DNA of 64,000 nt from Echinicola soli (GCF_006575665.1 NZ_CP041253.1:2076001-2140000), one strand, 5' to 3'; positions 35,133 to 47,698 are shown, counted from the stretch's first letter. Numbers and translations: made by a program. The notes: generated by a model from the sequence alone, not told the origin.

Positions 35133-35285
35133 ATACTGCAGGATAGGAAGGACCTTTTTTGGGAGAAAACGCCTGTTTCTAGTTGCCTGAGCTATGGATT
35201 TGCTGTTGGAGCGGTTGTTTGTTAATTTGTAGGGGTGTCGGGAGAAAGAAAATGAGAATAAAGTGGATTAATTTTTAAAACATCC

Positions 35286-35315
35286 TTTGGTATTAATCTT
35301 TATTAGTTAATTTTG
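35286..35315 (+). promoter_or_regulatory. Promoter of atpD
   Basis: TTTG (35286-35289), an 18-base spacer and TAATTTTG (35308-35315) match the Bacteroidota consensus; the start codon follows about 50 bases later. Confidence 0.65.
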
Positions 35316-35355
35316 CAGTCGAATAATAGTAATGCATTAATTCCTTTTACATTAA

Positions 35356-36867
<1,512 letters not shown>

Positions 36868-36894
36868 TTATTCCCTCTGAGTTTTTAGAGGTAT

Positions 36895-36942
36895 AAATCA
36901 CAGGAAATGAGCACATTCGTCAGCTTTTTCCTGTGATTTTTT
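36895..36942 (+). terminator. Terminator-like hairpin between atpD and atpC
   Basis: AAATCACAGGAA (36895-36906) pairs with TTCCTGTGATTT (36928-36939), with a T run after it. It ends about 15 bases before the atpC start, so it would reduce atpC transcription relative to atpD. Confidence 0.7.
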
Positions 36943-36954
36943 AACACCAAACCA

Positions 36955-37209
36955 ATGGTAGACATGCATTTAGAAATCATAACACCGGACAAAAAGGTAT
37001 TTCAAGGAGAGGTTTCAGAAGCTACATTCCCTGGAGCTTCAGGTGCTTTCCAAGTGTTGAAAAACCACGCTCCTGTAGTATCTGCGCTGGCAAAAGGAAC
37101 AGTCTCTTATACTACTAATGACGGCAAGCAGTCCTTAGAAGTGGATGGAGGCGTAGTGGAAGTGAGAGAAAATGAAATCGTCCTGCTCGCTGAAAAGGTG
37201 CTGGATTGA
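36955..37209 (+). CDS. atpC: F0F1 ATP synthase subunit epsilon (short form)
   Basis: An 84-residue epsilon subunit; the N-terminal beta-sandwich domain is complete (MHLEIITPDKKVFQGEVSEA, then TFPGASGAFQVLKNHAPVVS, and VDGGVVEVRENEIVLLAEKV). The C-terminal helical hairpin found in E. coli epsilon is missing, as is usual in Bacteroidota, so inhibition of ATP hydrolysis by that hairpin is not expected. The start could be 36955 or the ATG at 36964. It lies 88 bases after atpD, with a hairpin in between. Confidence 0.95.
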   Translation: MVDMHLEIITPDKKVFQGEVSEATFPGASGAFQVLKNHAPVVSALAKGTVSYTTNDGKQSLEVDGGVVEVRENEIVLLAEKVLD

Positions 37210-37235
37210 TCCCAAGATGAATGATATGAATGAGA

Positions 37236-37262
37236 GCGAACCCGAAATGGTTCGCTTTTTTG
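37236..37262 (+). terminator. Terminator of atpC
   Basis: GCGAACC (37236-37242) pairs with GGTTCGC (37249-37255) and is followed by a run of Ts. Confidence 0.85.
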
Positions 37263-37300
37263 GTTTTTAGGCAAGAATAAAGCTAAGTAAATATAGATCA

Positions 37301-37513
37301 GGGATCAAGCGAAAAATTTAAGGGCATGAATCCCTTTATTTTAATAGGATTTCTTTTTTGTTTTTTTTGCCACAAAGATGCTAAGACCCTAAGCTGTTTG
37401 TTTTCCATGAAATTTGGAATCCGCCTACAAAACACTTCGTGTCTTGGCGACTTCGTGGCGACATACCAAATGAATATAAATCTTCTCCCGCCCCCAGAAA
37501 TATTGCTTGATCC
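37301..37513. repeat. Dispersed intergenic repeat, copy A
   Basis: This segment is nearly identical by eye to copy B (37651-37858). Shared landmarks in order are GGGCATGAATCCCTTTATTTTA, TTTTTTGCCACAAAGAT, AAGCTGTTTGTTTTCCATGA, CTTGGCGACTTCGTGGCGAC and CCCGCCCCCAGAAATATTGC. It carries no gene; the 79-codon frame inside it is a by-product. Confidence 0.75.
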
Positions 37514-37650
37514 GATTTATGCTGATTTTTTTATACCGGAGCACGCATTACTATTGCTACATTAAAGAGAAATATGCTTACCAAAACCACCTGGAAATCT
37601 CTCATCTTCCAGAAATATTGCTTGGTCCTCAAAATGTGTTAAAAAGGAGG
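37514..37650. other. Spacer between repeat copies A and B, holding a third, partial repeat end
   Basis: The spacer contains CCAGAAATATTGCTTGGTCC at 37609-37628, a third copy of the repeat's right end. It suggests nested or successive insertions. No gene is visible. Confidence 0.5.
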
Positions 37651-37858
37651 CAAGCGAAAAAGTTGAGGGCATGAATCCCTTTATTTTAAAAGGATTTCTT
37701 TTTTGCTTTTTTGCCACAAAGATTCTAAGACCCAAAGCTGTTTGTTTTCCATGAAATTTGGAACCTGCCTACAAAACAATTCGTGTCTTGGCGACTTCGT
37801 GGCGACATACCAAATGAATATAAATCTTCTCCCGCCCCCATAAATATTGCTTGGTCCT
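37651..37858. repeat. Dispersed intergenic repeat, copy B
   Basis: It has the same order of landmarks as copy A, including the GCCACAAAGATTCTAAGACC segment and the end CCATAAATATTGCTTGGTCC. It stops three bases before the stop codon side of the next (minus-strand) gene. Confidence 0.75.
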
Positions 37859-37861
37859 AGA

Positions 37862-39070
37862 TCAGTTGAAAGCTACTTTAATGAGAAAATTGCTTTCTTT
37901 CTCAGATTTGATTTCATGTTCCAACGGACTTCCTTTCAGGAGAAGGTATTCCAATATAACCCATCCTTGTAACACACCTACGAAGGTCTTGTTCTTAGCA
38001 TCGAACGCTTGAAAAGGAGGAAGTACCGTTTTGAAGCGCTGGGTATCTGCCAAGGAATGGGCAGAAGTAATTACCTTCTGCTTATGTTTATCATAAAGTG
38101 TCAGGAATGACTTGTGCTTTTTGTCAAAGGATGAGAACAAGATTAAATTCTGTGATTCATACCATTGGCCACTAAAGCCTGCATAGCCCTCATAGGCCTT
38201 ATTTCTTTCTTGGAAAGGAATATTTAGATCATTTAGAATGTTAATGTGTGGAAGGATGACTTCTTCTTCATAGTTCTCGGGGAGAGGATTGGGTTGATAG
38301 TTTAATTTGTACCGCTTAGTGAGTTGTTGATTGGGCAATATATTGTAAATGTATGGATTGAAATTTTGATAAAAACGAACCGTGTCTTTTACTTTCCAAA
38401 ACGGCGTCCATGGGTTGGTGATTAGCGCTCTGTTTAATTCATCAGGGTAAGTGAGCGCGGTAGCTATAAGTTTAAATTCCCTGTTTAGAAATCCAACCTT
38501 ATAGCTTTTCCCTTCGAATGGGCCGTTATATCCACTGTATCCTTTGTAGGCCACATATCCTCCGTCCGTTAATGGGATAATATTGTCAAAGAGGATTGAT
38601 GGAGGCGTTTTATAGGTGCTATCTGGTTCATATTCCTCGTTATAAACCACGACTTTTTTAAGGGAATAATCATAAACTTCCAAAGTGGCCGTGTTATTAA
38701 ACCAGCAGTCATTTACCTGATTGATTTCCAATGGCCCACTGCCTAGATCAATAAGACTTTTGATAAAATTGCCTTTTTTGTCGTAAAGGAAAATCTGATC
38801 CGTGTCATGTTTGTCCACAATAACATAGTGATGGGGACTGACCAGTACTTTGTTCACCATTCCCAAATATTGTCCTTCGTGTTCTTCAAGCCGGGTAATC
38901 GTAAAACTCTTGATCCAATTGGAAATGTCTGCAGTGTCTTTTACTTCATCGGTGTTTATAATAATATTTTCGAGACCGCCTTCTTTGAGTTTCACTTGTT
39001 TTTCTGTGCATGAAAATATCAAAAAAGCCACGATGGTGACCAAAGATGTGAGGAGCTGATTAAAAATCAT
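37862..39070 (-). CDS. 6-bladed beta-propeller lipoprotein
   Basis: A 402-residue protein with a lipoprotein signal (LVTIVAFLIFSC, cysteine at about 21). Repeating propeller-like units follow: VSPHHYVIVDKHDTDQIFLY, then DKKGNFIKSLIDLGSGPLEI; similar blades occur further on. This fits the '6-bladed beta-propeller' family of Bacteroidota (BF3526-like). Family members are surface or periplasmic proteins of unknown ligand. It lies downstream of glpF on the same strand, 18 bases apart, but a link to glycerol use is not supported by its sequence. Confidence 0.8.
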   Translation of the reverse strand: MIFNQLLTSLVTIVAFLIFSCTEKQVKLKEGGLENIIINTDEVKDTADISNWIKSFTITRLEEHEGQYLGMVNKVLVSPHHYVIVDKHDTDQIFLYDKKGNFIKSLIDLGSGPLEINQVNDCWFNNTATLEVYDYSLKKVVVYNEEYEPDSTYKTPPSILFDNIIPLTDGGYVAYKGYSGYNGPFEGKSYKVGFLNREFKLIATALTYPDELNRALITNPWTPFWKVKDTVRFYQNFNPYIYNILPNQQLTKRYKLNYQPNPLPENYEEEVILPHINILNDLNIPFQERNKAYEGYAGFSGQWYESQNLILFSSFDKKHKSFLTLYDKHKQKVITSAHSLADTQRFKTVLPPFQAFDAKNKTFVGVLQGWVILEYLLLKGSPLEHEIKSEKESNFLIKVAFN

Positions 39071-39087
39071 ATCGGTTTATGTTGTCG

Positions 39088-39822
39088 TTAGGATCCTAAA
39101 ATAAGAAATGTGCCTGCTGCCAGGGATGCTCCTAGAAGAGGCCCCAATATCGGTACCCAGCTGTAGGACCAGTCACTACTTCCTTTTCCTTTGATAGGGA
39201 GAAGTTGGTGGGCGATTCTGGGGCCGAGGTCTCTGGCAGGATTGATGGCATAACCGGTGGTGCCGCCCAGGGCCAGGCCGATTACCCATACCAATAGTGC
39301 AACTGGCAATGCTCCCAAAGCACCGAGCCCAATGGGGGTATTGTTGAGATCTTCGAGGTTAGCACCAGTGGAGTAGAGAATTACTAAAATCAATACAAAA
39401 GTGCCTACGACCTCTGAAAGGAAGTTTGAGGAAAAGTTTCGAATGGCTGGTGCAGTCGCAAACGGTGCAAATTTCAGGCCTGGGTCATCGGTGATGTCAA
39501 AGTGATCTCTATACATTAGCCAAGCAATAGCAGCACCAAAACCGGCTCCCAATACCTGGGCCAAGACATAGCCAGGAACCAAACTCCAATCAAACAGCCC
39601 TGCGATAGCCAAACCAACGCTTACGGCGGGATTGATGTGAGCACCACTGTGGGGGCCTGCCACTACTACGCCGATAAATACTCCCAGCGCCCAAGCAGTG
39701 GTAATGACGATCCAGCCGCTATCGCTTCCTTTGGTTTGTTTTAGGACCACATTGGCCACGACACCTGAGCCCATAAGCAGGAGTAAGGCGGTGCCTATAA
39801 ATTCAGCAATATAGATATTCAT
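39088..39822 (-). CDS. glpF: Glycerol uptake facilitator (aquaglyceroporin)
   Basis: A 244-residue MIP-family channel with six transmembrane helices and two half-helices carrying the NPA motifs SGAHINPAVSVG and GYAINPARDLGPR. The aspartate after the second NPA (NPARD) is the marker of glycerol-permeable members. It passes glycerol down its gradient into the cell. It lies 102 bases after glpK in the order glpD-glpK-glpF, completing a glycerol-use operon. Confidence 0.95.
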   Translation of the reverse strand: MNIYIAEFIGTALLLLMGSGVVANVVLKQTKGSDSGWIVITTAWALGVFIGVVVAGPHSGAHINPAVSVGLAIAGLFDWSLVPGYVLAQVLGAGFGAAIAWLMYRDHFDITDDPGLKFAPFATAPAIRNFSSNFLSEVVGTFVLILVILYSTGANLEDLNNTPIGLGALGALPVALLVWVIGLALGGTTGYAINPARDLGPRIAHQLLPIKGKGSSDWSYSWVPILGPLLGASLAAGTFLILGS

Positions 39823-39923
39823 CTAGTTCAATATTAAATGTCATGAAAGTTACAAGGTCTTGAGGAGGTCCTGTCATGTTAGGATTCTATGAGCCAAAAA
39901 AACTATTCTCTAATCTACATATC

Positions 39924-41426
39924 TTATTCTTCTACCCAGTCCTTGCTCCTTTCGACGGCTTTGTGCCAAAAGTGGAGCAGTTCATCGATTACTTTTCGGT
40001 CTGATTGAGGAGAGAACGAAGCCTCTTCTGCCCATAATTGCTGGAGTTCGTTTTGGTCTTTCCAGTAGCCTACGGCCAGGCCCGCAAGGAAAGCAGCTCC
40101 CAAAGCGGTTGTTTCCGTGATTTGGGGACGTTTTACTTCACTCCTTAGGAGGTCGGCTTGAAATTGCATGAGAAAGTTATTGGCAGAAGCTCCTCCATCC
40201 ACACGCATTTCTTTGGTTTTGGCACCGGCATCTTTTTCCATGGCTGCCAATACGTCGAAGACTTGAAAAGCAATGGCTTCCAAAGCCGCCCTTGCAAAAT
40301 GGGCCTGGGTAGTGCCTCTGGTGATGCCAAAAAAGGCTCCACGGGCGTCCTGATCCCAATAGGGGGCACCTAAGCCGGTGAGGGCCGGGACAAAATATAC
40401 TCCTCCATTGTCCTCAACGCTGGTGGCCAGGGATTCGCTTTGTTCGGCTTCTTCAAAGATAGAAAGTCCATCCCTGAGCCATTGGATCGCTGCTCCACCA
40501 ATAAACACACTGCCTTCCAGCGCATACTGGATTTTTCCGTTTATTTCCCAGGCAATGGTTGTCAGCAATTGATTTTTTGATTTTACCGGTTTTTCGCCGG
40601 TATTCATGACCATAAAGCAGCCGGTGCCGTAGGTCGTCTTGGCCATTCCTGGCTGCGTACAGAGTTGGCCGAAAAGTGCTGCCTGCTGATCACCGGCGAT
40701 ACCTCCAATGGGGATTTTTGCTGAAAAAACATCTCCTGCAGTGGTGCAGTACACTTCACTACTGGATTTTACTTCCGGTAAAATGGACGCCGGAATATCA
40801 AATAATTCCAAGAGCTCTTCATCCCATTGCTTTTCATGAATATTGAAGAGCATTGTACGGCTGGCATTGGTGATGTCGGTGAGGTGCTGTTGGCCATTGG
40901 TGAGCTTCCATACCAACCAGCTGTCCACTGTACCGAAGCAGATTTCTCCTTTTTCCGCTTTTCCCCTGGCTCCTTCTACATTGTCCAGGATCCATTTGAT
41001 TTTGGTGGCCGAAAAGTACGCATCAATGATCAATCCTGTTTTATTGTTGATCATATCACTGTGCCCATTACGTTTCAAGGTGTTGCAGTAAGCTGCGGTA
41101 CGTCTGTCCTGCCAGACGATGGCGCGATGTAGGGGTTTTCCTGTTTTACGGTCCCAGAGGATGGTCGTCTCCCGTTGGTTGGTAATGCCAATTCCTGCAA
41201 TTTGGGAAGGTTCTATTTCTGCTTTTGCAATGGCTTCCAATATTACAGCTGCTTGTGAAGTCCATATTTCTTTGGCATCATGCTCCACCCATCCAGCTTT
41301 AGGGAAGTGTTGTTTGAAGTCTTTCTGGGCAATGGCCACGGATTGCCCTCTCTGGTCAAAAAGAATGGCCCTTGAACTGGTGGTGCCTTGGTCCAGGGCC
41401 ATGATGAATTGTTTATTTTGGGTCAT
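39924..41426 (-). CDS. glpK: Glycerol kinase
   Basis: A 500-residue FGGY-family kinase that makes glycerol 3-phosphate. Hallmarks are [20 protein letters not shown] at the start, [40 protein letters not shown], and the C-terminal signature [20 protein letters not shown]. Length is normal. It starts four bases after the end of glpD, so translation is probably coupled. It supplies the substrate for GlpD. Confidence 0.97.
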   Translation of the reverse strand: MTQNKQFIMALDQGTTSSRAILFDQRGQSVAIAQKDFKQHFPKAGWVEHDAKEIWTSQAAVILEAIAKAEIEPSQIAGIGITNQRETTILWDRKTGKPLHRAIVWQDRRTAAYCNTLKRNGHSDMINNKTGLIIDAYFSATKIKWILDNVEGARGKAEKGEICFGTVDSWLVWKLTNGQQHLTDITNASRTMLFNIHEKQWDEELLELFDIPASILPEVKSSSEVYCTTAGDVFSAKIPIGGIAGDQQAALFGQLCTQPGMAKTTYGTGCFMVMNTGEKPVKSKNQLLTTIAWEINGKIQYALEGSVFIGGAAIQWLRDGLSIFEEAEQSESLATSVEDNGGVYFVPALTGLGAPYWDQDARGAFFGITRGTTQAHFARAALEAIAFQVFDVLAAMEKDAGAKTKEMRVDGGASANNFLMQFQADLLRSEVKRPQITETTALGAAFLAGLAVGYWKDQNELQQLWAEEASFSPQSDRKVIDELLHFWHKAVERSKDWVEE

Positions 41427-41430
41427 TATT

Positions 41431-42996
41431 TTAGGTTTTGATCAAATACTTTTCAGCAATTTTATTGAAAGCAACGATTTCGCTTTCTATCCATTTTTTG
41501 TCTTTTTTAAGTTCTTCTGCCATTAGCGAAGCCACCATAGGAGCCATGGTCGTCGCGGCCGCAGCATCCAGGAAAAGTATGCGTATTCTTCTAGCTAAGA
41601 AGTCTTCCACATGCATGGCCATTTCTTCCCGTACCGCCCAAATGACCTCCCCGGCCACATAAGGGTAGTTGGGGTGCAAAAGCTTGGCATATGGAGGATT
41701 GTCCTTTATTAGTTGAAGGATTTTTACGGCGTCGGTGCCGTACAGTTTCCAGTGCTTGTCGTCCAGGGAGGGATCACCATAGCCGTGAAATTTGATCTCC
41801 CAGGAATGGCTTTCTTTGATTTCTTCCCCTGTAAGACGAGGGAAATGGTCTACGGTATCTTCTCCCATTTTTCGGAATGTCGTCCACTTTCCCCCGGTCA
41901 GTGTGGTCAAGCCCGAGTCCGAAATGATTACTTTATGGTTTCTCGATATTTCCTTTGTTTTTACACTTTCGCCCTGAGGTGCCGCCAGGGGGCGTAGTCC
42001 TGCATAAACGGTCAATACATCTTTTCTAGTTGGCTTTTTGCTGAGGTATTGTCCTGCATTGTCTAGAATGAAATTGATTTCCCGGGAAAGTGCTTCAGGT
42101 TCCATTTTGGTCTTGGCACGGATGGTGTCAGTGGTGCCCACTACCAATTTTCCCTGCCAAGGTACTGCAAATAACACCCTGCCATCAGAGGTTTTGGGGA
42201 TCATAAGCGCATCCTGACCACCGAGAAAGTGCTGCGGCAATACAAGGTGTACTCCTTGGCTTGGCTGGATCATCCTAGGAGCCCCTTTCTGATCCATCTG
42301 TAGGATTTTATCGGCAAATACTCCTGTGGCATTTACCACCATTTTGGCCTTTACATTATACGTCTTCTGATGGATGGCATCCCTTACCTTTACACCATTT
42401 ACAATCCCCGCACTGTCTTTGGTTAGGCTGGTCACTTTCATGTAGTTGAGGATACATCCTCCCATATCATCACAGGTTTGAGCTACAGAAACGGCCAATC
42501 GGGCATCATCAAACTCTCCGTCATGGTATACAACACCTCCAAGCAGCCCTTCAGTCTTAATTTGTGGCAAACGCCTTTTGGTCTCTTTTTTTGAAATATA
42601 GCTGGAATCTCCAAGGCTGAGCCAGCCGGACATCCAGTCGTAAAGTTTCAGCCCTATGCTGTAGTAATATTTGGTGGCATGGCTGTAAATAGGAATGATA
42701 AATGGCTGGGTGTAGGCCAGGTGAGGTGCATTTTTCAAAATCCTCCCCCGCTCACGGAGTGCTTCCCATACCAGAAGGATGTCGCCCTGTGCCAAGTACC
42801 TCACCCCTCCATGAACCAATTTGGTGCTTTTACTGGAGGTGCCCTTTGCAAAATCCGCTCTTTCGAAAAGTGCCACGCTCAGCCCCCTCGATAGTGCATC
42901 GAGCGCGACTCCCAGCCCCGAAGCTCCGCCTCCAATAATAACAATGTCCCAAAGTTGATTTTTTGCTAAAGGGCGGAGATTATTGGCTCTGTTCAT
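41431..42996 (-). CDS. glpD: Glycerol-3-phosphate dehydrogenase/oxidase, FAD-dependent
   Basis: A 521-residue membrane-associated flavoenzyme that oxidises glycerol 3-phosphate to dihydroxyacetone phosphate. The FAD dinucleotide motif is [20 protein letters not shown] (about 18-37). [20 protein letters not shown] and the C-terminal [20 protein letters not shown] are GlpD-specific. It is the first gene of the glpD-glpK-glpF operon. I found no clear promoter element in the 260-base gap upstream (42997-43260), which holds no gene. Confidence 0.95.
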   Translation of the reverse strand: MNRANNLRPLAKNQLWDIVIIGGGASGLGVALDALSRGLSVALFERADFAKGTSSKSTKLVHGGVRYLAQGDILLVWEALRERGRILKNAPHLAYTQPFIIPIYSHATKYYYSIGLKLYDWMSGWLSLGDSSYISKKETKRRLPQIKTEGLLGGVVYHDGEFDDARLAVSVAQTCDDMGGCILNYMKVTSLTKDSAGIVNGVKVRDAIHQKTYNVKAKMVVNATGVFADKILQMDQKGAPRMIQPSQGVHLVLPQHFLGGQDALMIPKTSDGRVLFAVPWQGKLVVGTTDTIRAKTKMEPEALSREINFILDNAGQYLSKKPTRKDVLTVYAGLRPLAAPQGESVKTKEISRNHKVIISDSGLTTLTGGKWTTFRKMGEDTVDHFPRLTGEEIKESHSWEIKFHGYGDPSLDDKHWKLYGTDAVKILQLIKDNPPYAKLLHPNYPYVAGEVIWAVREEMAMHVEDFLARRIRILFLDAAAATTMAPMVASLMAEELKKDKKWIESEIVAFNKIAEKYLIKT

Positions 42997-43260
42997 AGGG
43001 TTTTAGGATGGGTTAAAAGTGTAACTCACATAATTTAGGAAAAATCATAGCTATAAGCCAGTACAAGTAAAGAATTTTGATTGTACGTTTTTGATAAAGA
43101 GGTTTTTACTTACGGGTCGTACAGAAATCACGTAATTGATTTTTCTTGCTACTGATTGGTAGGTTGAAATGAGGACATTTTGCTGTGGGAATTCGTAGGC
43201 GGTGGATTTGGCAAAGAGGAACAGGTCGGTGCGGTTTTTTCTAAGGGAAAGTTTTGACTC

Positions 43261-43875
43261 TTACTCCCAGGTGCTGTAATTTTTCTTGGGCTCATCTTTG
43301 ATTTTGCCCCCTCCAAATTGAATCCCCAAGCCTATGCTGAAAAAATCACTAATGTTTTTTCCAGTGATATGGTACGTCACATTCATCCGGAATTTTCCTG
43401 TGACGACCCCTAATCTTGGAGCAAAGCCAAAATTCACTTCATTTCCTACTTGGTTAAAAATTGTGCCATCTTCAGAATCTACTATTTCATAATCGCTTCT
43501 ACGGTACATTCCTGCCATCATCCCTACAAATGGTCGTGTATTTTCTTTTCCAAAGAGATATTCGCCTGTTAAGGAAAGGTTGGAGATGGCCTGCGCTCTA
43601 TAGGTGGCCTCCTGGTGGTTAAATAGTGATTCTCCCTCACCTAGGATATTGCTTCCGAGCTGAAGCCCCACATTTAGGTGGTCATTAATACCATAACGCG
43701 GCTCTACAAAAAAACCTCCACCGACGGTGAGTTCTGCCTGGGTTGGGAATGTTAGGTTAATACTGACATCTACTTTAAATGGCTTGTATAATCGACCAGT
43801 GCCTCCTGAAGATTGGGCGATGGAGGCTAGGGGACATAGGGCTAAGAAAGCAATGATCAGTGTAATATATTTCAT
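43261..43875 (-). CDS. Outer-membrane beta-barrel protein (unknown function)
   Basis: A 204-residue protein with a signal peptide (MKYITLIIAFLALCPLASIA, then QSSGG) and alternating strands such as AELTVGGGFFVEPRYGINDH, then LNVGLQLGSNILGEG. NVTYHITGKNISDFFSIGLG lies near the end. It belongs to the broad class of small Bacteroidota outer-membrane barrels. The C-terminal tail (DEPKKNYSTWE) extends beyond the last strand. It is a single gene with no informative neighbour. Confidence 0.72.
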   Translation of the reverse strand: MKYITLIIAFLALCPLASIAQSSGGTGRLYKPFKVDVSINLTFPTQAELTVGGGFFVEPRYGINDHLNVGLQLGSNILGEGESLFNHQEATYRAQAISNLSLTGEYLFGKENTRPFVGMMAGMYRRSDYEIVDSEDGTIFNQVGNEVNFGFAPRLGVVTGKFRMNVTYHITGKNISDFFSIGLGIQFGGGKIKDEPKKNYSTWE

Positions 43876-44044
43876 TCAATATGTATTTCAATAGTACTTT
43901 AATTCTATCATATCCAACGGATATACGATATGATTACGTGCTGATGATGTTAATAATTTCGAAATATAACACTTTTATTTCCAGAGAGGTGCAGCTTTGA
44001 TTTAAAAAAATGTAATGGTTGAATGATGTCATCTTTACTAAATC

Positions 44045-44074
44045 AAAAAAGCCTGACATTTGCCAGGCTTTTTT
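44045..44074 (-). terminator. Terminator of nrdA
   Basis: AAAAAAGCCTG (44045-44055) and CAGGCTTTTTT (44064-44074) form an eight-base-loop hairpin with A/T flanks, about 20 bases past the nrdA stop. Confidence 0.85.
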
Positions 44075-44093
44075 GTATTGAATCAGTTAAATT

Positions 44094-46493
44094 TTAGCTT
44101 CCACACATTTCACAATCATCAGGGTTGTCCAAGGAACAAGCGATTGCATCTTGACTGTTGGCTTTGTTGGCCTCTCCCGCTTGGACAGCGGCCTCTTGTG
44201 CGTCTTTTAAGCCGGCTTTGTCTACGGTAAACTGGATGGCACTTGTTGCTGCTTTGGAGCGCAGGTAATACATGCCGGTTTTTAGTCCTTTTTTCCAAGC
44301 GTAGAAGTGCATGGAGGTCAGCTTCCCAAAGTTCGGCTCTTGCATAAATATGTTCATGCTTTGGGACTGACAGATATATGCACCCCGGTCAGCAGCCATG
44401 TTGATCACTACTTTCTGGGAAATTTCCCATACGGTCTTATAGAGATCTTTGATGTTTTGAGGCACTTCAGGCATATCCTGAACAGAACCATTGGCAGCGA
44501 TAAGCCTGTTTTTCATGGAGTCGTTCCAAAGTCCCAGGCGGATCAGGTCTTTCATCAGGTGTTTGTTTACCACGATGAATTCACCAGAAAGTGTTCTTCT
44601 GGTATAGATGTTTGAAGTATATGGCTCGAAACATTCGTTGTTTCCAAGGATCTGGGAAGTCGATGCTGTTGGCATCGGAGCTACCAGTAAAGAGTTTCTG
44701 ACTCCGAATTTAGCTACTCTTTCTTTCAGATCAGCCCAATCCCATCTGCCAGATTTAGGGTTTACTCCCCAAAGGTCAAACTGAAACAGGCCCTGGGATA
44801 CTGGAGAGCCTTCATAGGTCTCATATGTACCGTGTATTTTGGCGAGCTCCATTGATGTTTCCATCGATGCATAATAGATGGTCTCAAAGATGTCTTCGTT
44901 TAGGCCAGCGGCTTCTTCGCTGTCAAATGGCATTCTGAGCATGATGAAGGCATCTGCCAATCCTTGTACACCGATGCCGATCGGGCGGTGTCTGAAATTG
45001 GACTTTTCCGCCTCTTTTACGGGGTAATAATTGATGTCAATTACCCTGTTAAGGTTTCTTGTGACCACTTTGGTGATCTCATAGAGTTTTTGGTGATCAA
45101 ATGACCTTTTACCTTGGCTGTCTGTTTTGATAAATTTGGGCAGTGCGATGGAAGCCAGGTTACACACGGCGACTTCATCTGGAGAAGTGTATTCCATGAT
45201 CTCGGTACACAAGTTGGATGACTTGATCGTACCGAGATTTTTTTGGTTGGATTTTCCGTTTGCTGCATCCTTATATAGCATGTAAGGGGTGCCTGTTTCG
45301 ATCTGGGATTCCAGCACCTCAAACCAAAGTTCCTGTGCTTTTACGGTTTCCCGGGCACGGCCTTCCTTTTCATATTTTTCATATAATTTCTCAAACTCCT
45401 CCCCATAGCAATCAGAAAGCCCAGGGGCTTCATTTGGACAGAAGAGTGACCAGTCCTCATTGGCTTCGACCCTTTTCATAAAGAGGTCCGATATCCAGAG
45501 CGCATAGAAAAGGTCACGTGCCCTTAATTCTTCTTTTCCGTGGTTTTTCTTTAGTTCGAGGAAATCCTTAATGTCAGCATGCCAGGGCTCCAGGTAGATC
45601 GCAAAGCTTCCTTTTCGCTTTCCGCCTCCTTGATCCACATAACGGGCCGTCATGTCAAAGTTTCTTAACATCGGAACGATACCGTTAGAAACGCCATTTG
45701 TACCACGGATATAGGAACCTTTGGCGCGTACATCGTGAATAGAAAGCCCGATTCCTCCGGCTGATTGAGAGATTTTGGCGCATTGTTTTAAGGTATCGTA
45801 GATGCCGTCAATGCTGTCGTCCTTCATTGTAAGTAGGAAGCACGAAGAAAGCTGCGGTTTAGGTGTTCCGGCATTGAACAAGGTTGGCGTAGCGTGGGTA
45901 AACCACTTTTCAGACAGCAAATGGTACGTTTCGATGGCAGCATCCAGGTCTTCTTTATGGATGCCGATGGCCACCCGCATCAGCATGTGTTGAGGGCGTT
46001 CTACGACTTTGTCATCCAGCTTGATGAGGTAACTTCTCTCCAAGGTTTTGAAACCAAAGAAGTCATAGTTAAAGTCTCTGCTATAATCAATAATCTCGTC
46101 AAGGCGAGCGGCATGTTTTTTAACGATTCCGTACACGTCCGGCGCGATAAGCGCGGCATTGTCTCCTGTTTTTGGATTGACATACGTGTAAAGCCTTTTC
46201 ATGGTATTTGAAAAAGACTGGCTGGTCGTCTTGTGCAAATTGGATATGGCGATACGTGCTGCGAGGATCGCGTAATCCGGATGCTTTACGGTCATGGATG
46301 CACAGACTTCTGCAGCCAAGCTGTCCAGTGCTGAAGTGGTCACGCCATCGTACAGTCCATCTATTACCTTTTTGGCTACTTCGATCGGTTGGATGTACCG
46401 GGAGTCCAGCCCATCACAGAGGTTTTCTATTCTCGTGGTGATCTTGTCGAACCTTACCGATTCTCTTCTGCCATCTCTTTTTATTACTAACAT
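44094..46493 (-). CDS. nrdA: Class I ribonucleotide reductase, alpha (catalytic) subunit
   Basis: A 799-residue enzyme that reduces ribonucleoside diphosphates to deoxyribonucleotides. It starts with an ATP-cone ([20 protein letters not shown]), the allosteric activity domain. Active-site cysteines are visible: [17 protein letters not shown], the thiyl-radical cysteine in [16 protein letters not shown], and [13 protein letters not shown]. The C-terminal redox pair is DDCEMCGS, which is reduced by thioredoxin. It lies 33 bases downstream of nrdB. Operon regulation is discussed under the upstream palindromes; no NrdR box was seen. Confidence 0.97.
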   Translation of the reverse strand: MLVIKRDGRRESVRFDKITTRIENLCDGLDSRYIQPIEVAKKVIDGLYDGVTTSALDSLAAEVCASMTVKHPDYAILAARIAISNLHKTTSQSFSNTMKRLYTYVNPKTGDNAALIAPDVYGIVKKHAARLDEIIDYSRDFNYDFFGFKTLERSYLIKLDDKVVERPQHMLMRVAIGIHKEDLDAAIETYHLLSEKWFTHATPTLFNAGTPKPQLSSCFLLTMKDDSIDGIYDTLKQCAKISQSAGGIGLSIHDVRAKGSYIRGTNGVSNGIVPMLRNFDMTARYVDQGGGKRKGSFAIYLEPWHADIKDFLELKKNHGKEELRARDLFYALWISDLFMKRVEANEDWSLFCPNEAPGLSDCYGEEFEKLYEKYEKEGRARETVKAQELWFEVLESQIETGTPYMLYKDAANGKSNQKNLGTIKSSNLCTEIMEYTSPDEVAVCNLASIALPKFIKTDSQGKRSFDHQKLYEITKVVTRNLNRVIDINYYPVKEAEKSNFRHRPIGIGVQGLADAFIMLRMPFDSEEAAGLNEDIFETIYYASMETSMELAKIHGTYETYEGSPVSQGLFQFDLWGVNPKSGRWDWADLKERVAKFGVRNSLLVAPMPTASTSQILGNNECFEPYTSNIYTRRTLSGEFIVVNKHLMKDLIRLGLWNDSMKNRLIAANGSVQDMPEVPQNIKDLYKTVWEISQKVVINMAADRGAYICQSQSMNIFMQEPNFGKLTSMHFYAWKKGLKTGMYYLRSKAATSAIQFTVDKAGLKDAQEAAVQAGEANKANSQDAIACSLDNPDDCEMCGS

Positions 46494-46526
46494 GCTAACG
46501 TGGAGTTTAAGGTTGGGATAAGTAAA

Positions 46527-47510
46527 TTAGAAGTCCTCTTCTACAGAAAACTTAGCTGAATCAGAAGCATCTTTGCCTTTCATGACCCCAGCTTTTTGAT
46601 AATCGCCAACCCGCTTCTCGAAGAAGTTGGTCTTGCCCTGAAGAGAGATCATGTCCATAAAATCAAATGGATTGGTGCTGTTCCAAACTTTTTCACAACC
46701 CAATTCCAATAGAAGCCTGTCGGCTACAAATTCAATATATTGACACATCAAATCAGCATTCATCCCGATAAGCCTTACAGGAAGGGCATCAGTGACAAAT
46801 TCCTTTTCGATGGTTACGGCATCTTGGATAATTTTAGAAACGGTCTCTTTTGGTAGAGGATTGACGATGTGCTGTGTGTACAGGTGACATGCAAAATCAC
46901 AGTGCAGGCCTTCATCCCTTGAAATGAGTTCGTTTGAGAATGTCAGGCCTGGCATTAAGCCACGCTTCTTCAGCCAGAAGATAGAGCAGAAAGACCCAGA
47001 GAAGAAAATACCTTCAACTGCGGCAAAGGCAATCAGCCTTTCCTGGAAGTCCCCTTCGTCAATCCATCGCAATGCCCAGTCTGCTTTTTTCTTTACACAG
47101 TCTAAATGCTCGATGGCATTGAACAGGCGGTCTCTTTCTTTTGCGTCTTTAATATAGGTGTCGATCAGAAGACTGTATGTTTCTGAGTGGATATTTTCCA
47201 TGGCTATTTGGAAGCCATAGAAGAACTTAGCTTCTGTATACTGCACTTCAGCTACGAAATGTTCTGCCAAGTTTTCGTTTACAATACCATCACTGGCTGC
47301 AAAAAATGCTAAAACGTGAGAAATAAAGTGACGTTCATCATCACTTAAGTTTTTCCAATCTTTCATGTCCTGGCCCAGGTCGATCTCTTCCGCAGTCCAA
47401 AAACTAGCCTCTGCTTTTTTGTAAAATTCCCAAATGTCATCATGCTGAATTGGAAACAATACAAATCTACTGTTATCTCCTTGTTCTAATATGGGTTCGG
47501 TCTTTTGCAT
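46527..47510 (-). CDS. nrdB: Class I ribonucleotide reductase, beta (radical) subunit
   Basis: A 327-residue ferritin-like subunit that generates the radical needed by NrdA. The sequence [18 protein letters not shown] provides metal ligands E105 and H108 and the radical tyrosine Y112 in the E-x-x-H-x-x-x-Y pattern of class Ia. Further ligands lie in [13 protein letters not shown] and [16 protein letters not shown]. Its C-terminus ends in FSVEEDF, the peptide that docks into NrdA. It is the first gene of the nrdB-nrdA operon, with a long gene-free region upstream. Confidence 0.97.
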   Translation of the reverse strand: MQKTEPILEQGDNSRFVLFPIQHDDIWEFYKKAEASFWTAEEIDLGQDMKDWKNLSDDERHFISHVLAFFAASDGIVNENLAEHFVAEVQYTEAKFFYGFQIAMENIHSETYSLLIDTYIKDAKERDRLFNAIEHLDCVKKKADWALRWIDEGDFQERLIAFAAVEGIFFSGSFCSIFWLKKRGLMPGLTFSNELISRDEGLHCDFACHLYTQHIVNPLPKETVSKIIQDAVTIEKEFVTDALPVRLIGMNADLMCQYIEFVADRLLLELGCEKVWNSTNPFDFMDMISLQGKTNFFEKRVGDYQKAGVMKGKDASDSAKFSVEEDF

Positions 47511-47698
47511 TAGTCGGTCAGTTTTATATTAATTGCCATCAATTTATTTCATTCACAATATCAAGTGAAAGGCTCCCGTAAATGTTCTTTTGTTCCTCAA
47601 AAAATGCCTGGTAGAAAGCAGTTTTTAGCAGAGCCGCAGAACAAATATCACCAAGAATTTTTAAAAATAAAACCATAGATAGGGGTTCGATCCTTATT

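Noticed and set aside
37326..37565. 79-codon plus-strand frame
   Set aside because: It lies within dispersed repeat copy A and its continuation, and related copies do not keep the frame.
47682..47693. GGGGTTCGATCC, resembling a tRNA T-arm
   Set aside because: No matching acceptor, D or anticodon stems could be found on either strand.
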